64,000 nt of DNA from Pseudomonas sp. FP2309 (GCF_030687575.1 NZ_CP117439.1:434001-498000); one strand, 5' to 3'; counted from the first letter of the stretch, positions 1 through 10,351 are shown. The notes: generated from the letters alone by a model not told the origin. Numbers and translations: made by a program.

Positions 1-1
1 C

Positions 2-976
2 CTGTTTCTGGTGCTGTCCACGGCCCTGCTGGCGGTGAACACCCTGATGGAGCCGCAGTACTTCATGGCGCCGCGCCAGTTGTACCCGCTGTGGCCACAA
101 TGGCATCCGGACAAGGCGGTGGCGCTGTTCTCCACCACCATCGTGCTGCTGTTCCTGCCCAAGTTGCTCAGCATCATCCTGATCTGGGCCAAGGGCGCGA
201 AAGAGTTCGGCGGCAAGTTCAAGGTGACCATGTCGATGCTCCTGGAGATGCTGTTCTCCATGCTGCTGGCGCCTGTGCGGATGATTTTCCACACCCGTTT
301 CGTCCTCGCCGCGTTCCTCGGCTGGGCCGCGACCTGGAACTCGCCCAAGCGTGACGACGACTCGACCACCTGGGGCGAGGCGTTCAAACGTCACGGCACC
401 CAGACGTTGCTGGGCTTCCTCTGGGCCTTGCTGGTGGTGTGGTTGAACCCCAGCTTCCTGTGGTGGCTGGTGCCGATCGTCGGTTCGCTGATGTTGTCGA
501 TCCCGGTATCGGTGATCTCCAGCCGTGTGAACCTGGGCCTCAAGTCTCGCGACGAGAGCCTGTTCCTGATCCCTGAGGAGTACAACCCGCCGCAAGCGCT
601 GCTGTCGACGGAGAAGTACACCCACGAAAACCGTTGGCATGCCCTTAACGATGGGTTCGTGCGTTCGGTGGTGGACCCGCAGCAGAACGCCCTGGCGTGT
701 GCCCTGGCGACCTCGCGTCACCGTGAGGCCGAGCCGATTGAATACCTGCGTACCGAACGTGTTCGTCACGCGTTGAAAGTCGGTCCTGCCGGCCTCAACA
801 ACGCTGAACGCGTGGCCTTGCTCAGTGACCCGGTCGCCCTGGCGCGCCTCCACGAGCAGGTCTGGAGCGAGGGGCATGCCGAGTGGCTGGCCGCTTGGCG
901 TGACTCGATCAAAGCCGATCCACACGCGCCGTTGCTGCCGCTGCAACCGCTGTCGTCTCAGGCCCAGCCGGCCTGA
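2..976 (+). CDS. opgH: Glucans biosynthesis glucosyltransferase OpgH, C-terminal part (5' end outside window)
   Basis: This is the last ~325 residues of the inner-membrane glucosyltransferase that polymerises UDP-glucose into the beta-1,2 backbone of osmoregulated periplasmic glucans. The frame is open from base 2, so the true start lies upstream. The visible part holds several hydrophobic segments (the stretch around [20 protein letters not shown], the [18 protein letters not shown] region, and two more near residues 135-175 of the visible part), followed by a cytoplasmic tail. The family is usually about 850 residues with the GT2 catalytic domain N-terminal, so catalytic motifs cannot be checked here. 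Identification rests on the characteristic C-terminal sequence and on gene order next to a polar amino acid transporter, as in other Pseudomonas. A strong hairpin follows the stop codon. Confidence 0.93.
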   Translation: MFLVLSTALLAVNTLMEPQYFMAPRQLYPLWPQWHPDKAVALFSTTIVLLFLPKLLSIILIWAKGAKEFGGKFKVTMSMLLEMLFSMLLAPVRMIFHTRFVLAAFLGWAATWNSPKRDDDSTTWGEAFKRHGTQTLLGFLWALLVVWLNPSFLWWLVPIVGSLMLSIPVSVISSRVNLGLKSRDESLFLIPEEYNPPQALLSTEKYTHENRWHALNDGFVRSVVDPQQNALACALATSRHREAEPIEYLRTERVRHALKVGPAGLNNAERVALLSDPVALARLHEQVWSEGHAEWLAAWRDSIKADPHAPLLPLQPLSSQAQPA

Positions 977-981
977 TTCAG

Positions 982-1010
982 ACACCCCCGAGGGCTCACC
1001 TCGGGGGTGT
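982..1010 (+). terminator. Hairpin after opgH
   Basis: Perfect 11-bp inverted repeat ACACCCCCGAG / CTCGGGGGTGT with a 7-nt loop, starting 5 nt after the opgH stop codon. There is no clear T-run after it, so termination strength is uncertain, but the position and stability fit an operon end. Confidence 0.7.
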
Positions 1011-1163
1011 TCCAAGCGCTGGTCCTACGGCGTTTCGCACCTCTTCCGAATATCCCTGACCCCTTGTTATTTCGAAACAAAAGACCCTCGTCCGAGGCGT
1101 TTTTGCCTGCCTGCGACTGGAGTAGGATCGCCCCCCTCATTCGACTCGATCACTGGGGGACTC

Positions 1164-1964
1164 ATGATCAAAAGGTATTGCTCGGCCTGGCTGATGGGCG
1201 TTGTGGCGTGGGTACTTGCCGGGGTTGCGCACGCGGGAGCGATTGACGACGCGGTGCGCCGGGGTGTGCTCAAAGTCGGCACCACGCCGACCTATGTGCC
1301 GTTCGAAATGACCGATAAACAGGGGCGCATCGTTGGCTTCGAAATCGACTTGCTCAAGGTGATGAGCCAGGCCCTGGGGGTTGAGCTTGAACTGGTTGCT
1401 GTGCCCTACACCGAGTTGTTATCGGGGTTGCAGGCGAAAAAATTCGACATGATCGGCAGCGGCATGACGGTCACCCAGGAGCGCAATCTCAAGCTGAACT
1501 TCAGCGATGCCTTTATCGTGGTCGGCCAGACCGTGCTGCTGCACCCCAGCCTGGCCGGCAAGGTCACCAGTGTTGAAGACCTGGACGACGCCAGCTACCG
1601 CATCGTCGCCAGCGAAGGCACCACCGGCGAAGCCGCCGCGCAGCGGTTTTTGGGGGCGGCTCGGCTGAGCAGCTTTGCCACGCCGGAAGAGGGCGTGCGC
1701 CAGGTCGTACAAGGCAAGGCCGACGCGTTTATCCACGATGCGCCGTACAACCTGATCGCCATGAGCCGGCCGGAGAACAGTGCGTTGCTGTTGCTGGAGC
1801 AGCCGTTCACCTTCGAGCCCCTGGCGTTCGGCGTCAAAAAAGGCGATTTCGACAGCCTCAACTGGATCAACCATTTTCTCAATCAGGTGGCCCAGGACGG
1901 CACCTATGATCGCCTGCATGACCGTTGGTTCAAGGACACCGCGTGGCTGGCGGAAATCGACTGA
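1164..1964 (+). CDS. Polar amino acid ABC transporter substrate-binding protein (first of two tandem paralogs)
   Basis: A 266-residue periplasmic solute-binding protein (SBP_bac_3 family) that would deliver an amino acid to the permease encoded at 3086-4045. Residues 1-24 form a signal peptide (MIKRYC..., hydrophobic core, VAHA cleavage site). The mature protein shows the family hallmarks: PTYVPFEM near the first strand, GSGMTVTQER around residue 100, a TTGE motif and HDAPYN. ATG 1164 was chosen because it gives the signal peptide and the same length as the paralog at 2147; a longer frame upstream has no matching sequence. The paralog has Asp where this protein has Thr in the segment before PTY, so the ligands may differ. 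Ligand identity cannot be read from sequence. Confidence 0.88.
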   Translation: MIKRYCSAWLMGVVAWVLAGVAHAGAIDDAVRRGVLKVGTTPTYVPFEMTDKQGRIVGFEIDLLKVMSQALGVELELVAVPYTELLSGLQAKKFDMIGSGMTVTQERNLKLNFSDAFIVVGQTVLLHPSLAGKVTSVEDLDDASYRIVASEGTTGEAAAQRFLGAARLSSFATPEEGVRQVVQGKADAFIHDAPYNLIAMSRPENSALLLLEQPFTFEPLAFGVKKGDFDSLNWINHFLNQVAQDGTYDRLHDRWFKDTAWLAEID

Positions 1965-2055
1965 AAGTCATAACTGCTTACACATCAATCCCTTGCTGCG
2001 TGCGCGGGCGCGAGGCTTTTCCGACATACGCCGATAACAATTACCCGTGAAACCT

Positions 2056-2083
2056 TTGTGACAGGAGACGAGTGGGTTAGCAT
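2056..2083 (+). promoter_or_regulatory. Candidate sigma-70 promoter of the second binding protein gene
   Basis: TTGTGA, 16-bp spacer, TAGCAT, ending 63 nt before the ATG at 2147. A small hairpin GCACCC-cgact-GGGTGC lies just downstream at 2085-2101, in the would-be leader. This is a consensus match by eye only; it would allow the second binding protein, permease and ATPase to be expressed separately from the first. Confidence 0.35.
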
Positions 2084-2146
2084 CGCACCCCGACTGGGTG
2101 CAGCCCTTTTGCGCACCGACCTTATAAGAACCGTTCAGGGGACCTG

Positions 2147-2947
2147 ATGATGAAAAAGTATCTTTCGATGCTGCTGCTGGGCGTCACCGCGCTGGTGGCG
2201 GCCAATGCCGCCCAGGCTGGGGCCATCGATGATGCGGTCAAGCGCGGCACGCTCAAGGTCGGCATGGACCCGACCTACATGCCGTTCGAAATGACAGACA
2301 AACGCGGTGACATCATCGGTTTTGAAGTCGACATCCTCAAGGCCATGGCCAAGTCCATGGGCGTCAAGCTGGAGCTGGTCTCCACCGGCTATGACGGCAT
2401 CATCCCGGCCTTCCTGACCGGCAAGTTCGACATGATCGGCAGCGGCATGACCCTGACCCAGGAGCGCAACCTGCGCCTGAACTTCAGCGAACCCTTCATT
2501 GTGGTCGGCCAGACCCTGCTGATCCGCAAGGAGTTGGAAGGCACCATCAAGTCCTACAAAGACCTGAACGACGAGAAGTACCGCCTGACTTCCAAGCTCG
2601 GCACCACTGGTGAAATGGTTGCCAAGAAGCTGATCGCCAAAGCCAAGTACCACGGCTACGACAACGAGCAGGAAGGCGTGCTGGATGTGGTCAACGGCAA
2701 GGCTGATGCCTTTGTGTATGACGCGCCATACAACGTGGTGGCGGAAAAGAAAGTCGGTAACGGCAAGCTGGTGTTTCTCGACGAACCCTTCACCTTTGAG
2801 CCATTGGCGTTCGGCCTGAAGAAAGGCGATTACGACAGCATCAACTTCATCAACAATTTCCTGCACCAGATCAAGAACGACGGCACCTACGATCGCATCC
2901 ATGACAAGTGGTTCAAGAGCTCCGAGTGGCTCAAGGACATGGAATAA
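2147..2947 (+). CDS. Polar amino acid ABC transporter substrate-binding protein (second of two tandem paralogs)
   Basis: A 266-residue SBP_bac_3 protein, the same length as and clearly paralogous to the product of 1164-1964. The signal peptide spans about residues 1-24 (MMKKYLS..., AAQA site) and the mature protein again begins GAIDDAV. Key segments are DPTYMPFEM, GSGMTLTQER, GTTGEM and YDAPYN, the regions that line the amino acid pocket in this family. It is separated from the first paralog by 182 bp with its own candidate promoter, and lies 138 bp before the permease gene. From memory, P. aeruginosa and P. putida carry only one binding protein at this position, so a lineage-specific duplication is inferred. 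Confidence 0.9.
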   Translation: MMKKYLSMLLLGVTALVAANAAQAGAIDDAVKRGTLKVGMDPTYMPFEMTDKRGDIIGFEVDILKAMAKSMGVKLELVSTGYDGIIPAFLTGKFDMIGSGMTLTQERNLRLNFSEPFIVVGQTLLIRKELEGTIKSYKDLNDEKYRLTSKLGTTGEMVAKKLIAKAKYHGYDNEQEGVLDVVNGKADAFVYDAPYNVVAEKKVGNGKLVFLDEPFTFEPLAFGLKKGDYDSINFINNFLHQIKNDGTYDRIHDKWFKSSEWLKDME

Positions 2948-3085
2948 GGGCTGACACCGAGTCGACTCCATTGGGTGCAAGTCGAACCGTCGCATCGCCC
3001 CTCTCACGTTGAAATGCGTTCAACTGTGGGAGTGGGCCTGCCCCCGATGAAGGCCTGTCAGGCGACACCTCTCCCGGAAAGTGAA

Positions 3086-4045
3086 ATGAAACAGAAAAAA
3101 GCCCAATGGCCCTGGCACCTGCTGACCGTGGTTGTGCTGGTCGGTCTGGCTGGCGCCTTGTACTACGCCACGTCGCTGATGTCCTACGAATGGCGCTGGA
3201 ACCGTGTACCGCAGTACTTCGCCTACCAGGCCGAAGAAGCCCAGCGCGCGGCGGATATCTCCACCGTCATTGAGTTGGTGCGCAAGGGTGAAGTGGCCGA
3301 AGTGACCCTGCGCAATGACGCCGGTGCCGAACAACGGGTGACCGTCGCCGACAACAGCCTGCAAGTGGCGCGTGGCGATGACGTGGCCGAAGGCGATGTG
3401 ATTGGGGTGAACCGCCACTGGGCGCTGGGACCGTTGATGTGGGGCTTGTGGACCACGCTGTGGCTGTCGGTGGTGTCCGGCATCCTTGGCCTGGCGATTG
3501 GTCTGGCCACCGGTCTGTGCCGTCTGTCCAGCAACCCGACCTTGCGCGACCTGTCGACGATCTACGTCGAGTTGGTGCGCGGCACGCCATTGTTGGTGCA
3601 GATCTTCATTTTCTATTTCTTTATCGGCACGGTGCTCAACCTGTCCCGCGAGTTCGCCGGGATCGCCGCGCTGTCGCTGTTCACCGGTGCTTATGTGGCA
3701 GAAATCGTGCGTGCCGGCGTGCAGTCCATCACCCGTGGTCAAAACGAAGCCGCTCGCTCCCTGGGCCTGAGTGCCAGCCAGTCGATGCGGCATGTGGTGT
3801 TGCCGCAGGCGTTCAAGCGCGTGCTGCCGCCGTTGGCCGGGCAATTTATCAGCCTGGTAAAGGACACCTCGCTGGTGTCGGTGATTGCGATTACCGAACT
3901 GCTCAAAAGTGGCCGCGAAGTGATCACCACCTCGTTTTCGCCGTTTGAAATCCTGTTCTGCGTGGCAGGCCTGTACCTGCTGATCAACCTGCCGCTGTCG
4001 AAAATGGCCAGTCGGCTTGAGCGGAGGCTCGCCCAAAGTGATTGA
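3086..4045 (+). CDS. Amino acid ABC transporter permease (HisM/GlnP family)
   Basis: A 319-residue inner-membrane permease. It has one N-terminal transmembrane helix (about residues 10-30), then a soluble stretch of roughly 75-80 residues (about 35-110), then the conserved His/Glu/Gln permease domain with several helices and the EAA loop ([20 protein letters not shown]) that contacts the ATPase. Start ATG 3086 is preceded by GGAAAG at 7-nt spacing; in-frame starts further upstream lack this. The extra loop makes it longer than the ~220-250 residues of simple GlnP-type permeases. The stop codon overlaps the start of the ATPase gene, implying translational coupling. Only one permease gene is present, so a homodimeric channel is inferred. 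Confidence 0.88.
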   Translation: MKQKKAQWPWHLLTVVVLVGLAGALYYATSLMSYEWRWNRVPQYFAYQAEEAQRAADISTVIELVRKGEVAEVTLRNDAGAEQRVTVADNSLQVARGDDVAEGDVIGVNRHWALGPLMWGLWTTLWLSVVSGILGLAIGLATGLCRLSSNPTLRDLSTIYVELVRGTPLLVQIFIFYFFIGTVLNLSREFAGIAALSLFTGAYVAEIVRAGVQSITRGQNEAARSLGLSASQSMRHVVLPQAFKRVLPPLAGQFISLVKDTSLVSVIAITELLKSGREVITTSFSPFEILFCVAGLYLLINLPLSKMASRLERRLAQSD

Positions 4046-4772
4046 AGTGCGCGATTTGGTAAAAGTCTTCGACACCCGTGGCCAGGTGGTGCGCGCGGTG
4101 GACCACGTGAGCACTCAGGTGGCCAAGGGCGAAGTGCTGGTGGTGATCGGCCCGTCCGGCTCCGGCAAGTCCACCTTCCTGCGCTGCCTCAATGGCCTGG
4201 AAGACTTCGACTCGGGCTCGGTGAGCATCGACGGCCTGCAACTGGCTGATCCGAAAACCGATGTGAACGCCTATCGCCGCGAAGTCGGCATGGTGTTCCA
4301 GCATTTCAACCTGTTCCCTCATATGACCGTGCTGGAAAACCTGTGCCTGGCGCAAAAGGTCGTGCGCAAGCGCGGTAAACAAGAGCGCGAAGCCAAGGCC
4401 CTGGCGCTGCTGGAAAAGGTCGGTATTGCACAGAAGGCCAACGAGTTCCCCTCGCGCCTGTCCGGTGGCCAGCAGCAGCGGGTCGCCATTGCCCGCGCCC
4501 TGGCGATGGAGCCCAAGGTGATGCTGTTCGACGAGCCGACCTCGGCCCTCGACCCGGAGATGGTCGGCGAGGTGCTGGACGTTATGAAAACCCTCGCCCT
4601 TGAAGGCATGACCATGGTCTGCGTCACCCACGAGATGGGTTTTGCCCGCGAAGTGGCTGACCGGGTGCTGTTCTTCGACCATGGCAAGTTGCTTGAAGAC
4701 GCCGCTCCGGCCGAGTTCTTCGATGCACCGAAAGACCCGCGTGCCCAGGCGTTCCTGCGTCAGGTGCTGTAA
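4038..4772 (+). CDS. Amino acid ABC transporter ATP-binding protein (GlnQ/HisP type)
   Basis: A 244-residue cytoplasmic ATPase powering the transporter. All ABC motifs are present: Walker [10 protein letters not shown] (about residues 36-44), Q-loop [10 protein letters not shown], signature LSGGQQQR, Walker [15 protein letters not shown], and switch His in [13 protein letters not shown] 4038 is chosen as start: GGAGG lies about 10 nt upstream and the product begins [11 protein letters not shown] as expected; a TTG at 4017 would add seven unconserved residues. It overlaps the permease gene by 8 nt. It ends 20 bp from the convergent chemoreceptor gene, with no obvious terminator between them. 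Confidence 0.93.
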   Translation: MIEVRDLVKVFDTRGQVVRAVDHVSTQVAKGEVLVVIGPSGSGKSTFLRCLNGLEDFDSGSVSIDGLQLADPKTDVNAYRREVGMVFQHFNLFPHMTVLENLCLAQKVVRKRGKQEREAKALALLEKVGIAQKANEFPSRLSGGQQQRVAIARALAMEPKVMLFDEPTSALDPEMVGEVLDVMKTLALEGMTMVCVTHEMGFAREVADRVLFFDHGKLLEDAAPAEFFDAPKDPRAQAFLRQVL

Positions 4773-4792
4773 GCCCACCGGATCTGTGTCGC

Positions 4793-6700
4793 TCAGAGCC
4801 TGAATTTACCGACAAGTGTCTGTAAATCCAGGCTCAGCTGCGTCAACTGGGCACTGGCGGCTGCCGTGTCCTCGCTGGCGCTGGCGGTGTGTTCGGCAGC
4901 GTCACGCACCTTCAATACGCTGCGATTGATCTCTTCGACCACTGCGCTTTGCTCCTCGGCGGCGGCGGCGATCTGCGGGTTCATTTCCTGGATGACCGAC
5001 ACCGTACGCGCAATCGCCGCCAGCGCATCCCCGGCATCGCGGGTCAGGCCGACGCTGTCATCGGTCAGGTTGCGGCTGCTGTCGATGGTGTCTGCCACCT
5101 GCTGGGTGCCGTTGTTCAGGCCCAGGATCAACCCTTCGATTTCTTCGGCCGACGCCTGGGTGCGCTGGGCCAGGCTGCGCACCTCGTCGGCCACCACGGC
5201 GAAGCCTTCACCTGCACTGCCCGCGCGGGCGGCTTCGATAGCGGCGTTCAGTGCCAGCAGGTTGGTCTGCCGGGACACGGACTTGATCACGTCCAATACG
5301 CTGCCGATCTTTTGACTCTCTTGCTGCAATGCCAGCATCGCCCGGCTGGATAAGGTCATTTCACTGGCCAAGTGGCCGATTTGTTCAATGGCTTGTGCGA
5401 CCACCTTGTCCCCGACGCTGGCTTGTCTGTCCGCCTCGCGCGCCGCCAATGAGGCCTGCTCGGCATGCCGGGCGACCTCCTGGGCGGTGGCGAGCATTTC
5501 GTTCATGGCGGTGGCGACCTGGTCGGTCTCGTCTTTCTGATGGTTGACCACACTGCGGGTTTGCTCGGTCACCGTGGATAATTGCCCGGCCGCGCTGGCG
5601 ATCTGCCGGGCGCTGTCACCGATGCCGCCGATCAGCTTGCGCAGGTTGCGCGCCATTTCCCTGATGCTGTGCTGCAGTTGGCCCAGCTCATCGGTGCGCT
5701 CCACCCGGATATCCTGACTCAAGTCACCGTTGGCGATGAGGTTGGCGGATGCCAGGGCCTGACGCAGTGGTACCGCGATCTGCCGGGCAATCCACCAGGC
5801 GGCAAGTACCCCGAACACCAGTGCGATAGAGGTGACACTGATCAGCCAGGTGCGGGTTCGATCGGCCTCTTGGTCGCGCTTGAGGGTCTGGCCCTGCACC
5901 ACCCGCTCGCTGTGTTCCAGTAGTTGCGAAAGCTGTTGCTTGAACAGCTCTTGCACGGTTTCTGTGCTCATTTGGGCCTCGTTGAACCGGATCAGCCGCT
6001 CGCGATAGACCGCCAGGTCGGTGTCGAGCTGGGAGGCATCCACAGGCAGGCGTGTCACGGCGGCCAGCGCAATGTCCAGGGCATCGAGCGCCTGGCTGAC
6101 CCGCTCGGCATAGAGCTGCAACGTATCGAGCGCCCAGGCGGGCTCCTGAACGCGATCTTCGGCCTGTGCCATGGCCTGGCGTAGTTGCTCAATGGCATCG
6201 AGTGCTTGCTGGTCGTCTTGATCCGGCAAATCGCTGGCCAGTTGGGCCAGTGTATCGCTGGTCTGGAGCGCACTTTGCTTGAGGGCGGGGCGGGCATTTT
6301 CGCGCTGCTCGATCAGCGGCGGCAGTTGTTCAAGCTCGGTTTTGACGCGGCTCACCAAGCCCTGCGCTGCCTGGATGTGCAGCAGATCGGCCGGATCCTT
6401 CAGGTGGTCTGTCAGGTAGCTCAGGTGCAGGTCGATTTGGTCGATCTGCGCGGTCATGTTGCCCAGGCTGAGGGCGTCCGCCAGGGTCCGATACAGCAGT
6501 CGATCGGCGTTCATGGCTTCGGTGACGGTATTGAGTTGCCCCAGCACCGTCAGGTTGCTCGAACGCAGGAGTGCAGCATTCAAGGCCTGCCAACCGGTCG
6601 TGGCGATGATCAGGCTGAGGATCAGCACTTGGCCGAAGCCCAGGGCGAGTTTGAGGCGGATGCTGGCGTTGGCCAGTAAGTGGGTCAGTCGAGCAAACAT
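4793..6700 (-). CDS. Methyl-accepting chemotaxis protein with HBM-type sensor region and atypical signalling tip
   Basis: A 635-residue transmembrane chemoreceptor. Order: TM1 about residues 20-38, helical periplasmic sensor about 40-283, TM2 about 284-305, HAMP about 306-358, then the coiled-coil signalling domain ending ...LVGKFRL without a CheR/CheB-tethering pentapeptide. Length and helical sensor match the McpS/McpQ/McpK class (helical bimodular domain), whose members, as known from P. putida and P. aeruginosa, bind TCA intermediates, citrate or 2-oxoglutarate. From memory, McpQ and McpK are encoded at this chromosomal position. Odd point: the hairpin tip reads [11 protein letters not shown] and [10 protein letters not shown], so the almost invariant Glu and Arg of AGExGRGF are Ser495 and Glu498. 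It lies 127 bp downstream of a paralogous receptor gene in the same orientation. Confidence 0.88.
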   Translation of the reverse strand: MFARLTHLLANASIRLKLALGFGQVLILSLIIATTGWQALNAALLRSSNLTVLGQLNTVTEAMNADRLLYRTLADALSLGNMTAQIDQIDLHLSYLTDHLKDPADLLHIQAAQGLVSRVKTELEQLPPLIEQRENARPALKQSALQTSDTLAQLASDLPDQDDQQALDAIEQLRQAMAQAEDRVQEPAWALDTLQLYAERVSQALDALDIALAAVTRLPVDASQLDTDLAVYRERLIRFNEAQMSTETVQELFKQQLSQLLEHSERVVQGQTLKRDQEADRTRTWLISVTSIALVFGVLAAWWIARQIAVPLRQALASANLIANGDLSQDIRVERTDELGQLQHSIREMARNLRKLIGGIGDSARQIASAAGQLSTVTEQTRSVVNHQKDETDQVATAMNEMLATAQEVARHAEQASLAAREADRQASVGDKVVAQAIEQIGHLASEMTLSSRAMLALQQESQKIGSVLDVIKSVSRQTNLLALNAAIEAARAGSAGEGFAVVADEVRSLAQRTQASAEEIEGLILGLNNGTQQVADTIDSSRNLTDDSVGLTRDAGDALAAIARTVSVIQEMNPQIAAAAEEQSAVVEEINRSVLKVRDAAEHTASASEDTAAASAQLTQLSLDLQTLVGKFRL

Positions 6701-6827
6701 GCTGCACCTCCCAATCTGAAAAAGCGCTGTGTAAACGCTAAATCGATTCGAGGTGTTCGCGGTCTGATAACTGTGTAGGAAGTTTCACAACGTGCGGCGG
6801 CCATGATCGGCCGCCGCATGGCACAGG

Positions 6828-8744
6828 TCAGATGCGGAAGCGTCCGACCAGGGTCTGCAGGTAAACGCCCAGGCGCGCCAATTCGGCACTGGACGCGGCG
6901 GTCTCCTCACTGGCCGATGAGGTTTGTTCCGAAACGTCGCGCACGTTCAGCACGCTGCGGTTGATCTCTTCGGCCACGGCGCTTTGCTGCTCGGCGGCGG
7001 TGGCGATCTGCGAGTTCATCGCCTGGATGGTCGAGACGGTGCGGGTGATATTTTCCAGGGCGCTGCCGGCGCGGCGGGTCAGTTCGACACTGCTGTCGGT
7101 GAGGCCGCGGCTGTTGTCCATGATGGTCGCCACCTGTTGGGTGCCGCTTTGCAGGCCGACGATCAGCTCTTCGATTTCTTCGGTGGATTTTTGAGTGCGC
7201 TGGGCCAGGCTGCGCACTTCGTCGGCCACGACCGCGAAACCACGCCCGGCCTCACCCGCGCGAGCGGCTTCAATCGCCGCGTTGAGGGCCAGCAGGTTGG
7301 TTTGCTGTGCCACGGACTTGATTACGTCGAGCACGCTGCCAATTTTGTCGCTTTCGCGCTTGAGGTCGGCCATGGCGATGGTCGAGTTACCCACCTCAGT
7401 GGCCAGGCGTTCGATCTGGGCGATGGCTTCGCCGACCACTTTGTCGCCTTCGCGCGCCTGTTGATCAGCGGCCACGGCAGCTTCGGAGGCCTCCTCGGCG
7501 TTGCGTGCCACTTCCTGCACGGTTGCGGCCATCTCGTTCATGGCGGTGGCCACCTGGTCGGTTTCGACCTTCTGGCTGTTAACCCCGGCGCTGGTCTGCT
7601 CGGTGACAGCGGACAGTTGCTCGGCAGCACTGGCGATCTGGGTCACGCCTTCGCTGATGCCGCCGATCAGTTCGCGCAGGCCTACGCTCATGCTCTGCAT
7701 GGCGCGCTGCAGCTGGCCCAGTTCGTCCTGGCGCTGGGAGGTCAGGTTGTGGCTCAGGTCGCCGGAGGCAACGCGTTGGGCCACTTCGAGTGCCTGGTTC
7801 AACGGGATGATGATCTGGCGGGTGATGGCCCAGGCCGCGACCAGGCCGAAGATCATTGCCAGTGCGGTGGCCAGCAGCAGGAAGTACTTGGCTTGCGCCG
7901 CATCGGTGTCGCGCACGACGGTCTGGGAGATGGTCAGTTTGTCGCTGTGGCTCAGGAGCAGATCGCCTTGAGCGGCCATGATCTTCAGGGCCGCTGCGCT
8001 GGCCACTTGGGAGTCGCGATATTGGCTCACGGCGGCGCGGTAGGCCTGCAGCGAGACGCTGGCCTGTTGCAGGTTGGTCGAATATTGCTCAGGCAGTTCA
8101 CTGGCGAGGCTGGCGTCCTTTTTCAGGGCGTTGTCGATGGCATCCAGTGCGGGCTGTTCGGCTTCAACTTTGCCGCTGTAGGTGTAGCCGCGCACCTGAA
8201 AACGCGCCTGTTGAATCAGCTTGCTCAGGTCGACCACGCTGTTGAACTGGGTGACGCTGTCACCTTGCAGCAGGGATTTCTCGATTGCCTTGATGTTGGC
8301 CACGGCGTTGTCGGCCGTATCACCCAACTTGCTGCGTGCGTTTTCACGGTTTGCACCGGCCTGCACCATGTCGTTGAACGCGCGCTTGTAGGTGTCCACG
8401 GCCGCCAACTGCTCCTCGACCAGGGCCACGTCGGCGGGCTGTTCGATCAGGGTACGCGCGGTCTTGAGGCCACTGTCGAGCTTGTTCAGCAATTCATTGA
8501 CCGCGTCGGGGCCTTGTTCGCCGCGGCGCATCTCGTAGTCCAGGCGTGCCAGGCGCAGGTCCTTGGTCAACCCGTTGAGGCTGGAGATATACCCCAGTTT
8601 GTCGCCGCGGCTGATCACCTCACCCAGGCCGCTCCAGCCGGTGAGCATAATCATCAGCGTCAATACCAGCACCAGGCCAAAGCCTACGCCCAGCTTGGTT
8701 TTGACGCTGACATTCCCCAGCTTTTCGGCTAACCAACGATACAT
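6828..8744 (-). CDS. Methyl-accepting chemotaxis protein, HBM-type (McpS/McpQ/McpK-like)
   Basis: A 638-residue chemoreceptor with the same architecture as its neighbour: TM1 about residues 18-38, long all-helical periplasmic sensor to about residue 285, TM2 about 288-310, HAMP, signalling domain. The sensor contains the stretch [19 protein letters not shown], typical of helical bimodular domains that bind carboxylic acids. Here the signalling tip is canonical ([29 protein letters not shown]), so this is the receptor expected to couple normally to CheA/CheW. No C-terminal pentapeptide. In P. putida the gene at this locus is McpQ (citrate) and in P. aeruginosa McpK (2-oxoglutarate), as I recall; the ligand here is an inference. 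It is separated by 111 bp from rsmE, which is also on the minus strand upstream. Confidence 0.9.
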   Translation of the reverse strand: MYRWLAEKLGNVSVKTKLGVGFGLVLVLTLMIMLTGWSGLGEVISRGDKLGYISSLNGLTKDLRLARLDYEMRRGEQGPDAVNELLNKLDSGLKTARTLIEQPADVALVEEQLAAVDTYKRAFNDMVQAGANRENARSKLGDTADNAVANIKAIEKSLLQGDSVTQFNSVVDLSKLIQQARFQVRGYTYSGKVEAEQPALDAIDNALKKDASLASELPEQYSTNLQQASVSLQAYRAAVSQYRDSQVASAAALKIMAAQGDLLLSHSDKLTISQTVVRDTDAAQAKYFLLLATALAMIFGLVAAWAITRQIIIPLNQALEVAQRVASGDLSHNLTSQRQDELGQLQRAMQSMSVGLRELIGGISEGVTQIASAAEQLSAVTEQTSAGVNSQKVETDQVATAMNEMAATVQEVARNAEEASEAAVAADQQAREGDKVVGEAIAQIERLATEVGNSTIAMADLKRESDKIGSVLDVIKSVAQQTNLLALNAAIEAARAGEAGRGFAVVADEVRSLAQRTQKSTEEIEELIVGLQSGTQQVATIMDNSRGLTDSSVELTRRAGSALENITRTVSTIQAMNSQIATAAEQQSAVAEEINRSVLNVRDVSEQTSSASEETAASSAELARLGVYLQTLVGRFRI

Positions 8745-8855
8745 GCTGCGAACTCCCCTGGAACAAGGCTTTGACTTATTGCAGGGTTATCGGCTGTCAG
8801 CGGGATATCTGTAGTTAATGGGCTCGTTGGGGTGAAAGGGGTGGGTGTGGTGAGG

Positions 8856-9563
8856 TTAGAACAGTCGCGCGAGCAGCGCGGTGACGGCTGTTTCAACCCG
8901 CAGGATTCGCGCGCCGAGTTGCACCGGTTGCAAGCCTGCCTTGGCCAGCAGGTCCACTTCGTAGGGGATCCAGCCGCCCTCAGGGCCGATGGCCAGAGTA
9001 ACCGCCTCATCCAGGCCGCGAGGGCAGGGCGGGTAGTCGCCGGGATGGCCGATCAGGCCCAGGGTGCCTTGGGTCAGGGCCGGCAGGCGGTCTTCGACGA
9101 AGGGCTTGAAGCGTTTCTCGATAATGATCTCGGGCAGCACCGTGTCCCGTGCCTGTTCCAGGCCGAGGATCAATTGCTCGCGAATTGCCTCGGGTTCCAG
9201 GAACGGGGTTTGCCAGAAGCTTTTTTCGACCCGGTAGCTGTTGAGCAGCACCACTTTCGGCACGCCCATGGCCGCCACGGTTTGCAGCACGCGGCGCAGC
9301 ATCTTCGGGCGCGGCAGTGCCAGCAGCAGGGTCAGCGGCAGTTTGGTCGGCGGTGCCTGGTCGAAGCTCACTTGCAGCTCGGCTTCGCCGGCTTCCAGAC
9401 GCAGCAGTTGGGCGGTGCCCATCAAGGCACCAATGCGCCCCACCCGCAGGCTGTCGCCTACGGCGGCGCGGTGGACGTCCTGCATGTGCACCAGACGCCG
9501 ATCACGCAGCACCACGCGGTCGGCGGCGATAAAGTCGGCCTCCTCGAGCAGCAACAGGTTCAC
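8856..9563 (-). CDS. rsmE: 16S rRNA (uracil(1498)-N(3))-methyltransferase RsmE
   Basis: A 235-residue SPOUT-class methyltransferase that adds the N3 methyl group to U1498 of 16S rRNA using SAM. An N-terminal PUA-like part (about 1-70) precedes the trefoil-knot catalytic domain, whose SAM-binding signatures [13 protein letters not shown] and [12 protein letters not shown] are present near the C-terminus. Length is close to the family norm of ~240. The start is GTG 9563, which overlaps the tatC stop as GTGA, so translation is probably coupled to the upstream tat genes. Nothing in the sequence suggests separate regulation. Confidence 0.94.
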   Translation of the reverse strand: MNLLLLEEADFIAADRVVLRDRRLVHMQDVHRAAVGDSLRVGRIGALMGTAQLLRLEAGEAELQVSFDQAPPTKLPLTLLLALPRPKMLRRVLQTVAAMGVPKVVLLNSYRVEKSFWQTPFLEPEAIREQLILGLEQARDTVLPEIIIEKRFKPFVEDRLPALTQGTLGLIGHPGDYPPCPRGLDEAVTLAIGPEGGWIPYEVDLLAKAGLQPVQLGARILRVETAVTALLARLF

Positions 9564-10351
9564 GGCTGGGTCGCTGGTGGCTGGTCGTCGTCGGCGGGCT
9601 GGTCATCCGGGTGTTCGCCACGCTTGCTGATCAAGCCGCTGAACAGGATGCCGATCTCGAACAGCATCCACATCGGCACGGCCAGCAGGGTCTGGGAGAA
9701 GATGTCCGGCGGCGTGAGAATCATGCCGACCACGAAGCAGCCGATGATCACGTAAGGGCGGATCTTCTTCAGGTACGCAACGTTGACCACGCCGATCCAT
9801 ACCAGCAGCACCACGGCCACCGGGATTTCGAATGCCACGCCGAAGGCGAAGAACAGCGTCATCACGAAGTCGAGGTAGCTGGTGATGTCGGTCATCATCT
9901 CCACGCCGGCCGGGGTGGCGGCGGCGAAGAATTTGAAGATCAGCGGGAACACCAGGAAGTAGGCGAACGCCATGCCGGTATAGAACAGCAGGATGCTCGA
10001 CACCAGCAACGGCACCGCGATGCGCTTCTCATGCTTGTACAGGCCCGGCGCGATGAAGCCCCAGATCTGATGCAGGATCACCGGGATCGCCAGGAACAGC
10101 GAGACCATCATCGTCAGCTTCAATGGCGTGAGGAACGGTGATGACACGTCGGTGGCGATCATCGTCGCGCCGGCCGGCAGGTACTGGCGCAGGGGCGTGG
10201 AGACGAAGGTGTAGATCTGCTGGGTGAAGGCGAACAACCCGGCAAAAATGATGAAGATGGCCGCTACGCAACGCAGCAGGCGGGTTCGCAACTCGGTGAG
10301 GTGCGAGACCAGCGGCATATGCTGGTCGTTTTCCGGTTTATCAGCGCTCAT
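9560..10351 (-). CDS. tatC: Sec-independent (Tat) protein translocase subunit TatC
   Basis: A 263-residue multi-spanning inner-membrane protein, the receptor for twin-arginine signal peptides in the Tat pathway for folded proteins. Six hydrophobic segments are visible. Family motifs include [11 protein letters not shown] near residue 20, the F/P-rich [14 protein letters not shown] segment, and a conserved Glu in FGVAFEIPV. The C-terminus is short and hydrophilic with many Asp and Pro residues. The gene overlaps tatB by 4 nt (ATGA) and rsmE by 4 nt (GTGA), fitting one polycistronic mRNA with tatA and tatB. Confidence 0.96.
   Translation of the reverse strand: MSADKPENDQHMPLVSHLTELRTRLLRCVAAIFIIFAGLFAFTQQIYTFVSTPLRQYLPAGATMIATDVSSPFLTPLKLTMMVSLFLAIPVILHQIWGFIAPGLYKHEKRIAVPLLVSSILLFYTGMAFAYFLVFPLIFKFFAAATPAGVEMMTDITSYLDFVMTLFFAFGVAFEIPVAVVLLVWIGVVNVAYLKKIRPYVIIGCFVVGMILTPPDIFSQTLLAVPMWMLFEIGILFSGLISKRGEHPDDQPADDDQPPATQP

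Noticed and set aside
825..1163. N-terminal extension of the first binding protein
   Set aside because: Overlaps opgH and its terminator and would bury the signal peptide starting at 1164.
6924..8732. 602-codon open frame antisense to the second chemoreceptor
   Set aside because: Shadow of an unambiguous MCP gene; composition dominated by Gly, His and Ala with no domain.
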